From: Paenibacillus sp. J23TS9
Lineage (GTDB): Bacteria > Bacillota > Bacilli > Paenibacillales > Paenibacillaceae
Reading direction: 5' to 3'
Length of the DNA: 64,000 nt
Assembly: GCF_018403225.1 (NCBI RefSeq)
Contig: NZ_BOSG01000005.1
Span: 1-64,000, forward strand
This document shows, piece after piece, positions 37,268-46,663 of the stretch. How positions within the stretch are numbered: the stretch's first letter is position 1; the number at the start of each line of letters is the position of its first letter. The position numbers and the translations under genes were made by a program. A model generated the notes under the pieces. The model saw nothing but the letters and a program-made list of their open reading frames with translations, was not told where the DNA came from and did not search any database.

Positions 37268-37302
37268 TTGCCACATTTGAAAATTATGTTGTATAATACA
37301 AC
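37268..37302 (+). promoter_or_regulatory. Efflux-operon promoter with overlapping MarR-type palindrome
   Basis: TTGCCA (37268-37273), an 18-bp spacer, TATAAT (37292-37297). The perfect palindrome GTTGTAT-A-ATACAAC covers 37288-37302 and so covers the -10 box. The form and position fit a MarR operator. Confidence 0.7.
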
Positions 37303-37380
37303 TTGCTGTTTACAATATATTTATTCATTCAGGTCGCAAGTTCGGTATTATTCAGACCATTATAGGAAAGGAGGAGTCTG

Positions 37381-39033
37381 ATGAAAACACAATCTGGCCG
37401 TTTAGCTGCCATATCCGAAACGATGAAAATGCCGCTGCCCAAATATCTGATGATATCCATCTTGACGATATTTGCCATTGGCCCGCAGTATTTTATCAAC
37501 TTATCTTACATTATGAATCAGGTCATTATTCAAAACGGCTTGAACCTCAGCTCGAGCGACTTGCTGCTCCCCTCCACCTTGTCCAATATAGCTTTTTCAT
37601 TTGGCGTACCGCTCGGTCCGGTGTTATCCCGAAAGCTCGGTGTGAGAAAAACCTATCTCATGTTCGTAACCGTCTTTTTATTGGGGTCAGCTATCAATGT
37701 CATATCCGGGGATACGGTCTCTTTAACCTTGGGGAGAATCATTCAGGGATTGAGCTCAGGTTTTCTGTTCCTGACCATTCTGCCTGTCAGCTTAAAGTCA
37801 TTCCCGAATAAAATCCGTAATTATTTCCTGCTGATGGTGATTACCGGATTATTCGGCGCAAGTGCGGTTGGTGCCATATTTGGCTCCGTATCACTTAGCG
37901 CGGATACATGGCGCTGGCTCTTTATATTGAACATCGTGTCGGCGCTGCTATGTCTGATCGTTGGATTTACCGGTTTGCCAAGAGACGAAGAGGAGAATCA
38001 TGATGCGCAGCCGGTGAATAAGTTTAACGTATTTCTGCTGACTGCACTCATGCTGATGCTGACGGTTCCGCTCTGCAATCTGATGCAAAAGGGCTTTACA
38101 TCCCTTTACGTATGGCCATTCTTGATTGCTGCACTGGTACTTCTGATACTGTTTATTGTGTTTGATTTGAAGGCGAAGACGCCGGTCGTTCCGTTCCGGA
38201 CATTAAAGGCGGCCAAGCCGGTGTCAGGAACCGTAATGGCGATCGCCTCGCATATCTGCCTGATCTTCGCCATAGCCGGAATCAACGGATTTCTGCGGAA
38301 TAACCTGGATCTGCCTTACCGGTATCTCGTGCACTTTTACATCTGGTTTTTTGTTGGGATTCTCGTGACGGCTGTCCTCAAAACATTGCTGTATGACCGT
38401 CTGGGTGCCGGTATTCTGGGCTTTATCGGCTCATTGGCCGTCATCTGCGTCAGCTTGCAGTGGAGAACCATGGGACCGGAGGTTTCGCTGAACCTGCTGT
38501 ATTTCCAAATCGCCCTTCTGGGGGCGGGTGTGAGTATGGTGCTGGTTGGCGGAGCGCTGGGAACCGCCCTTGCGGGGGATATTCACCAGGCCTCGATGAG
38601 ATCCGTGACGCTGCACTCCATTCGTAATTTTGCGGGCGCCATTATTACGCCTGTGCTTGGCTGGTATCTGACCCGGCTAAATGCGATGAATTATGAGGAG
38701 ATCCGCGGCCGACTCGGCCAGTTCAGCGGTGAAGCCAAATCAGAGATTACCCAGTTAACCCGAGGACTAATGAGTGAGGGCCTGCCAGCAGCCAAAGCAC
38801 AAAGCATGGCATCTTATGAATTGATTGTTCATACCAAAAGAGCGGCGATCCTGGGTGCATACCACAATCTGTTTACGATCATGGCCTGTGTGGGTGTTAT
38901 TATGCTGCTTGCATCAGTCGGAAAAATAGTGACGGGGAAAGGCAGATCGCTGGTCCAAAAAGAGAAGAGATTAATGATGCCGAAATCTGAAAATACAGAG
39001 CTGCATCCAAGTATAACCCATTCTACAAAGTGA
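37381..39033 (+). CDS. MFS drug efflux transporter, EmrB/DHA2 type
   Basis: 550 aa with about 14 predicted membrane segments, the DHA2 number. The loop after segment 2 (FGVPLGPVLSRKLGVRKTYL) and LGRIIQGLSSGFLFLTILPV match the family. Paired with a membrane-fusion protein 16 bp downstream, as in EmrAB. Probable proton-driven export of hydrophobic compounds. A long C-terminal region (about 440-505) contains an amphipathic segment before the last helix. GGAGGAG precedes the ATG. Confidence 0.88.
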   Translation: MKTQSGRLAAISETMKMPLPKYLMISILTIFAIGPQYFINLSYIMNQVIIQNGLNLSSSDLLLPSTLSNIAFSFGVPLGPVLSRKLGVRKTYLMFVTVFLLGSAINVISGDTVSLTLGRIIQGLSSGFLFLTILPVSLKSFPNKIRNYFLLMVITGLFGASAVGAIFGSVSLSADTWRWLFILNIVSALLCLIVGFTGLPRDEEENHDAQPVNKFNVFLLTALMLMLTVPLCNLMQKGFTSLYVWPFLIAALVLLILFIVFDLKAKTPVVPFRTLKAAKPVSGTVMAIASHICLIFAIAGINGFLRNNLDLPYRYLVHFYIWFFVGILVTAVLKTLLYDRLGAGILGFIGSLAVICVSLQWRTMGPEVSLNLLYFQIALLGAGVSMVLVGGALGTALAGDIHQASMRSVTLHSIRNFAGAIITPVLGWYLTRLNAMNYEEIRGRLGQFSGEAKSEITQLTRGLMSEGLPAAKAQSMASYELIVHTKRAAILGAYHNLFTIMACVGVIMLLASVGKIVTGKGRSLVQKEKRLMMPKSENTELHPSITHSTK

Positions 39034-39048
39034 GGAGAGTTCATTCAT

Positions 39049-39687
39049 ATGATAAACCGCAGTCGCTTGATCATTGCCAACATCATAGGGGTGCTGGTGA
39101 TCTGCTTTTTTATTGCCGCCGGCGCTTACTTTTACTATGAAAATTCTAATTTTATAAAAACAGAGGATGCTGTCGTTCAGGCGGATATGATGCCGCTCGT
39201 CTCCCCGGTTCAGGGTGTTTTGACCAGCTGGAATATTCAGGATGGGACCGATGTGAGCGATAAAAATATCGTCGGCGGCGTTTCGGACGGGACCAAGGTT
39301 GTTCCCGTGAGTTCCCGCATGAATGGTAAAATCATTAAAAATGATGCCCGCGTGAATCAGCTGGTGCAGGCTGGGCAGGTGCTCGCACAAGAAGCGGATA
39401 TGGATCATATGTATGTTGTGGCGAACATCAAAGAAACCCAGCTGAAAGACATTAAGGTCGGACAGAGTGTTGATATCTTGGTAGACGGTGATTCCGGAAC
39501 CAAATTTGAGGGTGTCGTGAAGGAGATCGGATATGCGACCAACTCCGTATTTTCTGTCCTTCCACAGCAGAGTTCTACTGGCAGCTACACCAAAGTGACG
39601 CAGAAGATTCCGGTCAAGATTTCGATCAATCAGGTTTCTACCAAAGTGCTGCCGGGCATGAATGCTGAAGTGAAGATATCTCTGTAA
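39049..39687 (+). CDS. HlyD/EmrA-type membrane-fusion protein
   Basis: 212 aa. One N-terminal membrane helix (about 8-30), a lipoyl-like half motif (ADMMPLVSPVQGVLTSWN), then VVPVSSRMNGKIIKND and VGQSVDILVDGDSG of the barrel domain. It is shorter than Gram-negative EmrA because the long coiled coil is absent, as is common in Gram-positive bacteria. It works with the MFS protein upstream. Confidence 0.87.
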   Translation: MINRSRLIIANIIGVLVICFFIAAGAYFYYENSNFIKTEDAVVQADMMPLVSPVQGVLTSWNIQDGTDVSDKNIVGGVSDGTKVVPVSSRMNGKIIKNDARVNQLVQAGQVLAQEADMDHMYVVANIKETQLKDIKVGQSVDILVDGDSGTKFEGVVKEIGYATNSVFSVLPQQSSTGSYTKVTQKIPVKISINQVSTKVLPGMNAEVKISL

Positions 39688-39718
39688 AAAGTTGACTTGA
39701 GAATAGCATCAAAGGAAG

Positions 39719-39757
39719 AGCCTTGCGTTTCTGCAGAGAAACGTAGGGTTTCTTTTG
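39719..39757 (+). terminator. Terminator of the efflux operon
   Basis: CCTTGCGTTTCT pairs imperfectly with AGAAACGTAGGG, followed by TTTCTTTT. Confidence 0.7.
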
Positions 39758-39878
39758 TAGATATAGCATATAATAAACCCGTTTTTGGTATATATCAGTG
39801 GAAATCATCGAAAGAATCGGGGTATGATAGAGAGAAAGCGATCTCAGAACAGACAAAAGGAAAATAAGGGGTTTACCT

Positions 39879-40457
39879 ATGAAAAATGTGCTGGTGACAG
39901 GCTATCGCGCGCATGAGCTGAATATTTTCGGCCAGAAGCATCCGGGGATCGTTTATATCCGAAAGGCCATTACCGCAAAGTTGGTTCAGCTTGCCGAGGA
40001 GGGGCTGGAATGGGTGATTTCGCCGGGTCAGTACGGGGTAGACTTATGGGCTTGTGAAGCGGCCATTGCCATGAAAAAACAATATCCTCATCTTAAAATT
40101 GCGATTATAACGGCTTTTGAGCATCCTGAAGAAAACTGGAAAGAGGACAAGAAGGAGTACTATAGCCAGATTTTGGAGGGAATTGATTTCTACGAGACGG
40201 TCAGCCGTCAGCCTTACGACGGCCCTTGGCAATTCAAGGCCAGAGATGATCTGTTGTTCCGCAAAACGGACGGTATGATTCTCGTTTATGACGAGGAGAC
40301 AGGCGAAGGCAGCAGTGCGCGCTTTTACAAGGAAAGAGCCTTGAAAAAGCAGCAGGAGGAAGAATACGGCTTTATAAGCATCAGCACCGAGGATATTCAA
40401 AACCTGGCGGATGAGGAAGCATCCGGCTGGAGTGACGAGGGAATGGATATCAGCTGA
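39879..40457 (+). CDS. YpsA-family (DUF1273, SLOG superfamily) protein
   Basis: 192 aa. VTGYRAHELNIFG at the start, WVISPGQYGVDLWACEAA, and LLFRKTDGMILVYDEE are YpsA family blocks. The Rossmann-like SLOG fold is predicted to bind nucleotide-derived ligands. In Bacillus, YpsA has been linked to oxidative stress and cell division; the ligand is unknown. A TATGAT -10-like box lies at 39823. The C-terminal 25 residues are acidic. Confidence 0.88.
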   Translation: MKNVLVTGYRAHELNIFGQKHPGIVYIRKAITAKLVQLAEEGLEWVISPGQYGVDLWACEAAIAMKKQYPHLKIAIITAFEHPEENWKEDKKEYYSQILEGIDFYETVSRQPYDGPWQFKARDDLLFRKTDGMILVYDEETGEGSSARFYKERALKKQQEEEYGFISISTEDIQNLADEEASGWSDEGMDIS

Positions 40458-40491
40458 TCGTTCATTACATACGAAGAAAGGAATGATGAGA

Positions 40492-41478
40492 TTGATTCGA
40501 TTCGGAACCATTGGTACCAACTGGATAACGGAACGTTTTCTTCATGCGGCCCAGGAGAATGATGATTTCGTACTGGCAGCAGTTTACTCCAGAACGGAGG
40601 AGAAAGGGCTGGAATTTGCGGCACAGTTTGGTGACCCCAAAGTGTTTACAGACCTGGAGGCCATGGCTTCAAGTGATGAGATTGATGCGGTATATATTGC
40701 GAGTCCGAACTCATTTCACGCAGAACAAGCGATTCAATGCATGAATCACGGCAAACATGTCCTGTGTGAAAAGCCGCTCGCTTCGAACAGTGACGAGGTA
40801 CGCAGAATGATCGCTGCAGCAGAGGCGAATCATGTGGTGCTGATGGAAGCGATGAAATCCACCCTGATGCCGAACTTCAGAATCATGAAAGAGAATTTAT
40901 ATAAAATTGGTCAGGTCCGGCGGTACTTCGCAGGCTATTGCCAGTATTCCTCACGCTATGATGCATTTAAGCAGGGAACCGTGCTGAACGCATTTAATCC
41001 GGTTTACTCGAACGGCGCATTGATGGATTTGGGCATTTACTGCATTTATCCGATGGTGTCCCTGTTCGGCAAGCCTGAATCGGTGAAGGCTGTCGGCATG
41101 ATGTTATCTTCGGGCGTGGACGGGGAAGGCAGTCTGGTGATGAGCTATCCGGATATGGATGCCGTCATTATGTATTCGAAGATATCCGATTCCTTCCTTC
41201 CTGCCGAAATTCAGGGGGAAAACGGGACCATGGTGATCGACCGGATCAATCAGCCGTATGATGTGAAAATTCAGTACAGAGACGGAACTGTGGAGAACCT
41301 GACCCAGCAGCAAATTCATGAGTCCATGTATTACGAGCTGGAGGAGTTTATCCGCATGATCGGGCGCGGTAAGCGCAGCAGCAAAATCAACTCCCATGAA
41401 ACCTCGCTGGCGGTTGCTGAGGTGATGGAGGATGCCAGAAGACAGATTGGTCTGAAGTATGCCTCAGATACATGGTAA
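40492..41478 (+). CDS. Gfo/Idh/MocA-family oxidoreductase
   Basis: About 328 aa. Rossmann start IRFGTIGTNWITERFL, AVYSRTEEKG, and CEKPLASNSDEVRRM with the EKP motif and its catalytic Lys, then the C-terminal domain with GALMDLGIYCIYPMVSLFG. NAD(P)-dependent dehydrogenase of a sugar or related polyol, substrate unknown. ATGs at 40483 and 40486 are very close to AAAGGA (40477-40482), while TTG 40492 is nine bases away and gives the usual family N-terminus. Unlike the protein at 527 it has the ordinary EKP motif. Confidence 0.87.
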   Translation: MIRFGTIGTNWITERFLHAAQENDDFVLAAVYSRTEEKGLEFAAQFGDPKVFTDLEAMASSDEIDAVYIASPNSFHAEQAIQCMNHGKHVLCEKPLASNSDEVRRMIAAAEANHVVLMEAMKSTLMPNFRIMKENLYKIGQVRRYFAGYCQYSSRYDAFKQGTVLNAFNPVYSNGALMDLGIYCIYPMVSLFGKPESVKAVGMMLSSGVDGEGSLVMSYPDMDAVIMYSKISDSFLPAEIQGENGTMVIDRINQPYDVKIQYRDGTVENLTQQQIHESMYYELEEFIRMIGRGKRSSKINSHETSLAVAEVMEDARRQIGLKYASDTW

Positions 41479-41999
41479 TGTTCGATCCGACCATCTTTGA
41501 TAATCTGAAGGTTGCGTTTGAGAACCAGCTCTATGATCTAGATAATATTGATGGTAGGATTCGCATAACCGGCCGTACGGATCGGATGGAAATGTCCGTC
41601 ATGTCGCGCGAATTTTCCATTAGATTTGCGTTATGCGAAAATCCGGCGATCTCTGTTGAAATCCGCCTGGAGGCAGGACTTGCCGATTTGGCTGCCGAGA
41701 TTTTGGAGATGAAGGGAGATCAGCCTGGATGTCTGCTGCGGATACGTTTTGACTTGATGGTGAGTCATGTTGAAGCGGAATGCGGGCTAATCGAACATAC
41801 ATTGAAAGGCATCTGGCCGGAGGTTCCCCTTGTACAGACCCTGAGCCGGGTCTACGGAGAGGATCCGAACAGCTATAAGAATGAAGCGGAGCTACGATTC
41901 CGGCGAAAAATCGATGAAGAGCAGATGGAGGATATTCCGGAGCTGATCTCGCATGTGCTGCTGACACTGGATAAGCTGGGCAATCATCTTTCGGCATAA
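41478..41999 (+). CDS. Conserved-looking protein of unknown function
   Basis: About 173 aa, not recognised. The start ATG overlaps the stop of the oxidoreductase (TAATG at 41476-41480), so translation is coupled. No signal peptide, membrane helix or cysteine motif. The sequence is rich in Glu/Asp and ends in an amphipathic helix (EDIPELISHVLLTLDKLG). Coupling suggests a partner or accessory of the oxidoreductase, but this is inference. Confidence 0.7.
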   Translation: MFDPTIFDNLKVAFENQLYDLDNIDGRIRITGRTDRMEMSVMSREFSIRFALCENPAISVEIRLEAGLADLAAEILEMKGDQPGCLLRIRFDLMVSHVEAECGLIEHTLKGIWPEVPLVQTLSRVYGEDPNSYKNEAELRFRRKIDEEQMEDIPELISHVLLTLDKLGNHLSA

Positions 42000-42050
42000 T
42001 TATGGGGAGAAGCAAACTTCTATTCAGCAGTAAAGTGAATGAAAAGATGC

Positions 42051-42079
42051 AGGGAAGGGCTACCCCTTCTCTTTTTTTG
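42051..42079 (+). terminator. Terminator of the oxidoreductase operon
   Basis: GAAGGG/CCCTTC, extended to nine pairs, followed by seven T. An 82-codon open frame over 42002-42250 crosses it and is rejected. Confidence 0.8.
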
Positions 42080-42296
42080 CCTCATTTTTCGTCCTGCGAA
42101 GCTCTATTTTGTCGTAAAATCCCTTTTTACGGAGAAAATGTGGTTCTAGTTTCCGCATACTGTTTAATGAACGTTACAGCCATCTTTGCGTTCATTTTAA
42201 AGTTGTCGTATGTTATACATATCAATTTACGCCGTTCTATGAACAATTAATAGACTCGGGCTTATGATCATCATATTTAGCGGACGGAGGCGTGTA

Positions 42297-44210
42297 ATGA
42301 GTACCATAAAAGCAGAAGATCTTTCGTTTTTCCAAGAAGTGTACAATACTGCTCCTTTTGGAATCGCATTGATCTCCCTTGACGGATCTTGGATGAAAGT
42401 AAATCCAGCCATTTGCCGAATTATAGGGTACCCTGAAAGTGAACTGCTGCAGCAAAGATTTCAGGATCTCATTCACCCTGATGATTTGGAGCATAATCTT
42501 ACGCTTTACAGAACGATGCTGAAGGACCAGGCAGACGGAATGGCCGAAACGGAAACAAGGTATATCCGGAAAAATGGAGATATCGTTTGGGCATCCGTTT
42601 ATGGGACCGTTATGCTGGATTCTGCCGGTAATCCGCAGGCCTACATTATACAAATGAATGATATTACCAAAAATAAAATGGCCGAGTCGAAGCTGCAGGA
42701 AACCGTGGAGCGGTATACGTCCTTAAAAAGATACAATCATGATGCGGTTATTTCACTCGATTTGGAAGGGAATATCGTCAACGGGAATACAATGGCCGAA
42801 AAAATGACCGGCTGCTGTGTGAACGAAATGGCAGGAAAGAAGATTGCCCGTTTCATTGGTGAAGATAACCAACGCAAATTACTAATGGAATCCTTGACAA
42901 ACCCTTCGATCGAGAAGCATATTGATAAAATTTATCATAAAGACGGCCATTCGGTGGAGGTACTGACATCGATTGCTCCCATTTATGTTAACGGCAAAAA
43001 TGTGGGCTTTTATATCATTGCGAAGGATGTCACCGAGCAGAAGCAGCTGCTGGTCGCCAAGGAATTCGCTGAGAGCACCAATAAGGCCAAAAGTGAATTT
43101 CTAGCCGTGATGAGTCATGAAATCCGAACTCCAATGAACGGAGTTATTGGCATGACGGACCTGCTCGAAACAACGACGGTGCTGGACGATGAGCAGAAGG
43201 AATATGTGAAGATTATCCGCCAAAGCGGTGAGACGCTCCTGGGCATTATTAATGACATTTTGGATTTCTCCAAAGTGGAGTCTGGAAAAACTGAGCTGCA
43301 GGAGGAGCTTTTCGATGTGAGAAAATGCGTTGAAGAGACCTTTGATGTTTTGTTGGCCAGAGCTCATGAGAAAAAGCTTGAAATGAACTTGGAAATACAG
43401 GATGATGTCCCGGTAGTCATGATCGGGGATGCGAAACGGTTAAAGCAGATTCTGATGAATCTTATCGGAAACGCGGTGAAATTTACATTTGCCGGCGGTA
43501 TTTCTGCCCGAGTAAGAAAGCTCTCTGAGAGAAATCGGACAATCCGGCTCGAATTTACGATTAAGGATACGGGTATCGGCATACCCACGTCCAAGATGGA
43601 CTATATTTTTGAGCCGTTTTCACAGGTCAATAATTTCATGACCCGAAATCATGAGGGAACCGGTCTTGGACTTGCTATCACCAAAAGGCTGGTTGAGCTA
43701 ATGGGCGGCCGTATCTGGGTGGAGCAAGATGGGGAGCCCGGAGCGACCTTTGTGTTTACGGTTGAAATGACAAAGGAGAGCTGGTCGTTTCATGAGGATG
43801 CTTCCGAGACAATGGATGAATCTGCTTCTTCTTACCTGAATATTCTGATTGCCGAAGATAATGAAGTCAACCAGATCGTGCTAAGAAAAATGCTTGAAAA
43901 TCTAGGTCACCGGACCACCATCGTCAATAACGGAAAAGATGTTGTGCACGCAGCACAGGATTGCCAATATGATCTTATTTTCATGGATATTCAAATGCCA
44001 GGTTTGAACGGATTTGATGCAACCCGTATGATACGGAGAACCCTGCCGAAGGATCAATGCCCGGCAATCGTCGCTGTGACGGCCAATGCCCTGAAAGGCG
44101 ACCGGGAAAGCTGTCTGGCCGCGGGCATGGACGAATATATCAGCAAGCCGGTGAAGACACAGGCGGTGATGGAAGTCATCGCCAAGCTGGGCGTCACGGG
44201 TAGAAAATGA
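42297..44210 (+). CDS. Hybrid sensor histidine kinase with PAS domains and receiver
   Basis: About 637 aa, soluble. PAS 1 (about 10-130, FGIALISLDGSWMKVNPAIC and GNPQAYIIQMNDIT with its PAC region) and PAS 2 (about 140-255). HisKA has His274 in AVMSHEIRTPMNG. HATPase_c has NLIGNAVKFT, DTGIGIP and GTGLGLAITKRLVELMGG. The C-terminal receiver has Asp564 in LIFMDIQMPGLNG and the Lys in ISKPV. GGAGG at 42286 fits ATG 42297. It senses a cytoplasmic or membrane-soluble signal. No output regulator is encoded next to it. Confidence 0.92.
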   Translation: MSTIKAEDLSFFQEVYNTAPFGIALISLDGSWMKVNPAICRIIGYPESELLQQRFQDLIHPDDLEHNLTLYRTMLKDQADGMAETETRYIRKNGDIVWASVYGTVMLDSAGNPQAYIIQMNDITKNKMAESKLQETVERYTSLKRYNHDAVISLDLEGNIVNGNTMAEKMTGCCVNEMAGKKIARFIGEDNQRKLLMESLTNPSIEKHIDKIYHKDGHSVEVLTSIAPIYVNGKNVGFYIIAKDVTEQKQLLVAKEFAESTNKAKSEFLAVMSHEIRTPMNGVIGMTDLLETTTVLDDEQKEYVKIIRQSGETLLGIINDILDFSKVESGKTELQEELFDVRKCVEETFDVLLARAHEKKLEMNLEIQDDVPVVMIGDAKRLKQILMNLIGNAVKFTFAGGISARVRKLSERNRTIRLEFTIKDTGIGIPTSKMDYIFEPFSQVNNFMTRNHEGTGLGLAITKRLVELMGGRIWVEQDGEPGATFVFTVEMTKESWSFHEDASETMDESASSYLNILIAEDNEVNQIVLRKMLENLGHRTTIVNNGKDVVHAAQDCQYDLIFMDIQMPGLNGFDATRMIRRTLPKDQCPAIVAVTANALKGDRESCLAAGMDEYISKPVKTQAVMEVIAKLGVTGRK

Positions 44211-44219
44211 AACTGAATT

Positions 44220-44262
44220 TAAAAAAGGCTCTCATCCATAGCGATGAGGTCTTTTTTTTTTG
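44220..44262 (+). terminator. Terminator of the hybrid kinase gene
   Basis: Imperfect AAAAGGCTCTCAT/ATGAGGTCTTTT stem and a 10-base T run. Confidence 0.75.
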
Positions 44263-44349
44263 AAAAGAATCGGAACATTCGCTCATCATATCCGTCAATA
44301 TACTTAAATGTAAAAAAATTGAATGCGAATCCGGAAAGGTGGACTACAA

Positions 44350-46599
44350 GTGCGATTGATCCCCCTGAAGCGAGTGGCGAGTGCAGCAACCCTGACCTTG
44401 GCCTGCGTTATGCTGCTGTCTCCTCTAAGTACTGCCGGAGTGGCTCACTCCTCACAGTCCGCAGTATCCAAGTCGATGCAGTCCACAAACAAGCTTGTGT
44501 TTCAGTATAAAGCACCGTATTTCGAAAAATATTTGACGACTGACACCGAATGGTCTGATCTGAAGGCAGCGGATTACGGATATGCGGGTGAAACAGTAAA
44601 AGTGAAATCGGTAGAGGGAGACATGGCGCTTGCTGTTTCGGATAGCGACGGAAACCGCTGGATTCCGCGCTGGTATACCACGGTTGCAGCCAAGACCATT
44701 ACGGAAACGCAGCCTGCCATTGTTACATTAAGTTCGAATGCCAAGCTTTTTCTATCGCCGGGAAGCCCATTGAAATGGACAGCACCATCACAAGACAGAA
44801 AGCTGGTCGCCCTTGCTGAATGGAAAGATTGGGTGGGAATCATGGTCAGCCCTCAGGAATGGCGTGGGGAGTTCACGGTGTATAGGCCCATACTGCTCTG
44901 GGTAAATATGAAAAGCGTCGCATCCAAGGATGTCATTCCAGCGGGAATCCTGAGTCAAGGCTCCGCCATAGGGGATGATCTGGCGAGGAATGTAACGGAG
45001 CTCCTGCTGCAAAAGGATGATCGTGATGTGAAAGTCAAAAAGCTTCTCGGCAATCCGGATGTAACGGAGCATTCGGCCAATTTGGCGGAGCTGGGTGAGC
45101 CGATGCGTATGGGAATAACCTGGCGTTATGAGCGTCCGAATGCCCAATTTACGGTGAGCTTCTCCAAGGAAGGCAAGCTCGAGGCATGGAAATGGATTCT
45201 ACCGGCTGGGCAGGAGCTAAAGCTGGATGCGTATGCCGGAAAGGATTATGGGTTTACCTACGACTTCAGGTCCATGCCAGCCGTAATGACGTTAAGCAGT
45301 AAGCCCGTTTGGCGGAATCAAGGGAATCTAAACTATGCCTACCTGATCGGAGCCACCGACCAAGTCCTGCTGATGAACGGGGACGATGGGGGATTCAGCG
45401 GGATGCATCATGACGCATCGATCTATGCAGTCGATCGGTCTTCAGGCCGTAAGTTGTGGCAGGTGGATGCAGGCTTTGGGATGTACAGCGCTTCACTGGA
45501 TCATTCTCGCAATACGGCAGCGGTATATACCGCATATGATCCTGTGAAGAAAATATATGAGCAGCATCTCCGGGAATTAAGCTTGAAGGATGGGCAGGTA
45601 TTATGGGAGAAGCAACTGCCAAAGGAGCGTCAAAGCCAAATATACGCCGCCAAAGGCATCATCATTTTACATCAGATGCCAGATTCGGAGAACGTTCCAG
45701 GGCTCCTGACTGTGCTTGACCGTGCAACCGGAAAACAGCTGTGGACCAAAGCCTTGAAAGGAAATCAACAGATACTTGGTACGGAGTCAGATGATCCTTA
45801 TATTCTGCTTCGGGAGGGCTTGAAGCTGCAGGCGCTGAACCCGAAGGATGGAAGTCCGATATGGAGTGTGACAGGACATGGAGATATCAACCAGGATCCG
45901 CAGGCGCATCCTTATTACAGCTTCGGTAATATCCGGCTGCCGCTTCAGCCTCAGCAATCCAGCCGCTGGTTCCTCGTTGGAGACAAGTGGATGCTGCTCA
46001 ATATAGAAAGTGGCCAGTTGCTGGCTGAATATCCGTGGAAACGGCAGGAACGATTTGAGACCACCAATGAACAGCGGTATATATTGGTACAGCGATCAGG
46101 CGGTCTATCAGACTATGATGGCTCCCAAATAGAGGAAACGGTTCTATATGATATTTTCGAAAAGCGCGCGCTTTGGACTCTGCCCGGCAAAGCGGTTAAC
46201 GGCGTATGGGATACAAGCCGGCTGTATGTGGTACTAGACGGACTGCCGGCAGCGGTTGATCGCGAAAAGGGAGAGGTACTCTGGCAGATGCCTGTAACCA
46301 CCACGCAATCGGCCACCTCATACACATTAGATGACATGGCTAAAAACCGTTATGCCCTGCTTTCTAAATATTTGCTGCTGGGTTATGGTTCTGATCTGCT
46401 GGTACTGCGTAAAGAGGATGGCAAGGTTTTGGGGCGACTGCATGACAACCAGGTTGCATTTAGTGAGGGGCGCTATCGGAAGGGGATTGAAGGACTGCTC
46501 AATGTGAGCGCCGGGGACATTTATATTGGCTCGTCGAATGGCGGACTGGCCAGATATCATCAATCAGAGCTAGAACAGCTGCTGGACTCGGTGAAGTAA
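44350..46599 (+). CDS. Secreted PQQ-type beta-propeller protein
   Basis: About 749 aa with a signal peptide. Residues about 40-200 look like bacterial SH3-type modules. The C-terminal half carries repeated propeller blades: YAVDRSSGRKLWQVDAGF, LSLKDGQVLWEKQLP, VLDRATGKQLWTKAL, NPKDGSPIWSVTG and AVDREKGEVLWQMPV. The A-x-D-x-x-(S/T)G-x-x-x-W pattern is that of PQQ-like repeats. Probably a structural or binding protein outside the cell; the PQQ cofactor need not be present. GTG start with GGAAAGGTGG at 44333-44342. Confidence 0.82.
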   Translation: MRLIPLKRVASAATLTLACVMLLSPLSTAGVAHSSQSAVSKSMQSTNKLVFQYKAPYFEKYLTTDTEWSDLKAADYGYAGETVKVKSVEGDMALAVSDSDGNRWIPRWYTTVAAKTITETQPAIVTLSSNAKLFLSPGSPLKWTAPSQDRKLVALAEWKDWVGIMVSPQEWRGEFTVYRPILLWVNMKSVASKDVIPAGILSQGSAIGDDLARNVTELLLQKDDRDVKVKKLLGNPDVTEHSANLAELGEPMRMGITWRYERPNAQFTVSFSKEGKLEAWKWILPAGQELKLDAYAGKDYGFTYDFRSMPAVMTLSSKPVWRNQGNLNYAYLIGATDQVLLMNGDDGGFSGMHHDASIYAVDRSSGRKLWQVDAGFGMYSASLDHSRNTAAVYTAYDPVKKIYEQHLRELSLKDGQVLWEKQLPKERQSQIYAAKGIIILHQMPDSENVPGLLTVLDRATGKQLWTKALKGNQQILGTESDDPYILLREGLKLQALNPKDGSPIWSVTGHGDINQDPQAHPYYSFGNIRLPLQPQQSSRWFLVGDKWMLLNIESGQLLAEYPWKRQERFETTNEQRYILVQRSGGLSDYDGSQIEETVLYDIFEKRALWTLPGKAVNGVWDTSRLYVVLDGLPAAVDREKGEVLWQMPVTTTQSATSYTLDDMAKNRYALLSKYLLLGYGSDLLVLRKEDGKVLGRLHDNQVAFSEGRYRKGIEGLLNVSAGDIYIGSSNGGLARYHQSELEQLLDSVK

Positions 46600-46622
46600 G
46601 GCAGTTGGTTATAATACGCATG

Positions 46623-46656
46623 AAAAAGGGCCCTAACTTGGTTGGGCCCCTTTTTG
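46623..46656. terminator. Bidirectional terminator
   Basis: AAAAAGGGCCC pairs with GGGCCCCTTTTT between converging genes. Confidence 0.88.
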
Positions 46657-46663
46657 TGTCTGA

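Noticed and set aside
42002..42250. 82-codon plus-strand frame after the 175-aa protein
   Set aside because: It crosses a strong terminator and has no ribosome site; composition looks random.
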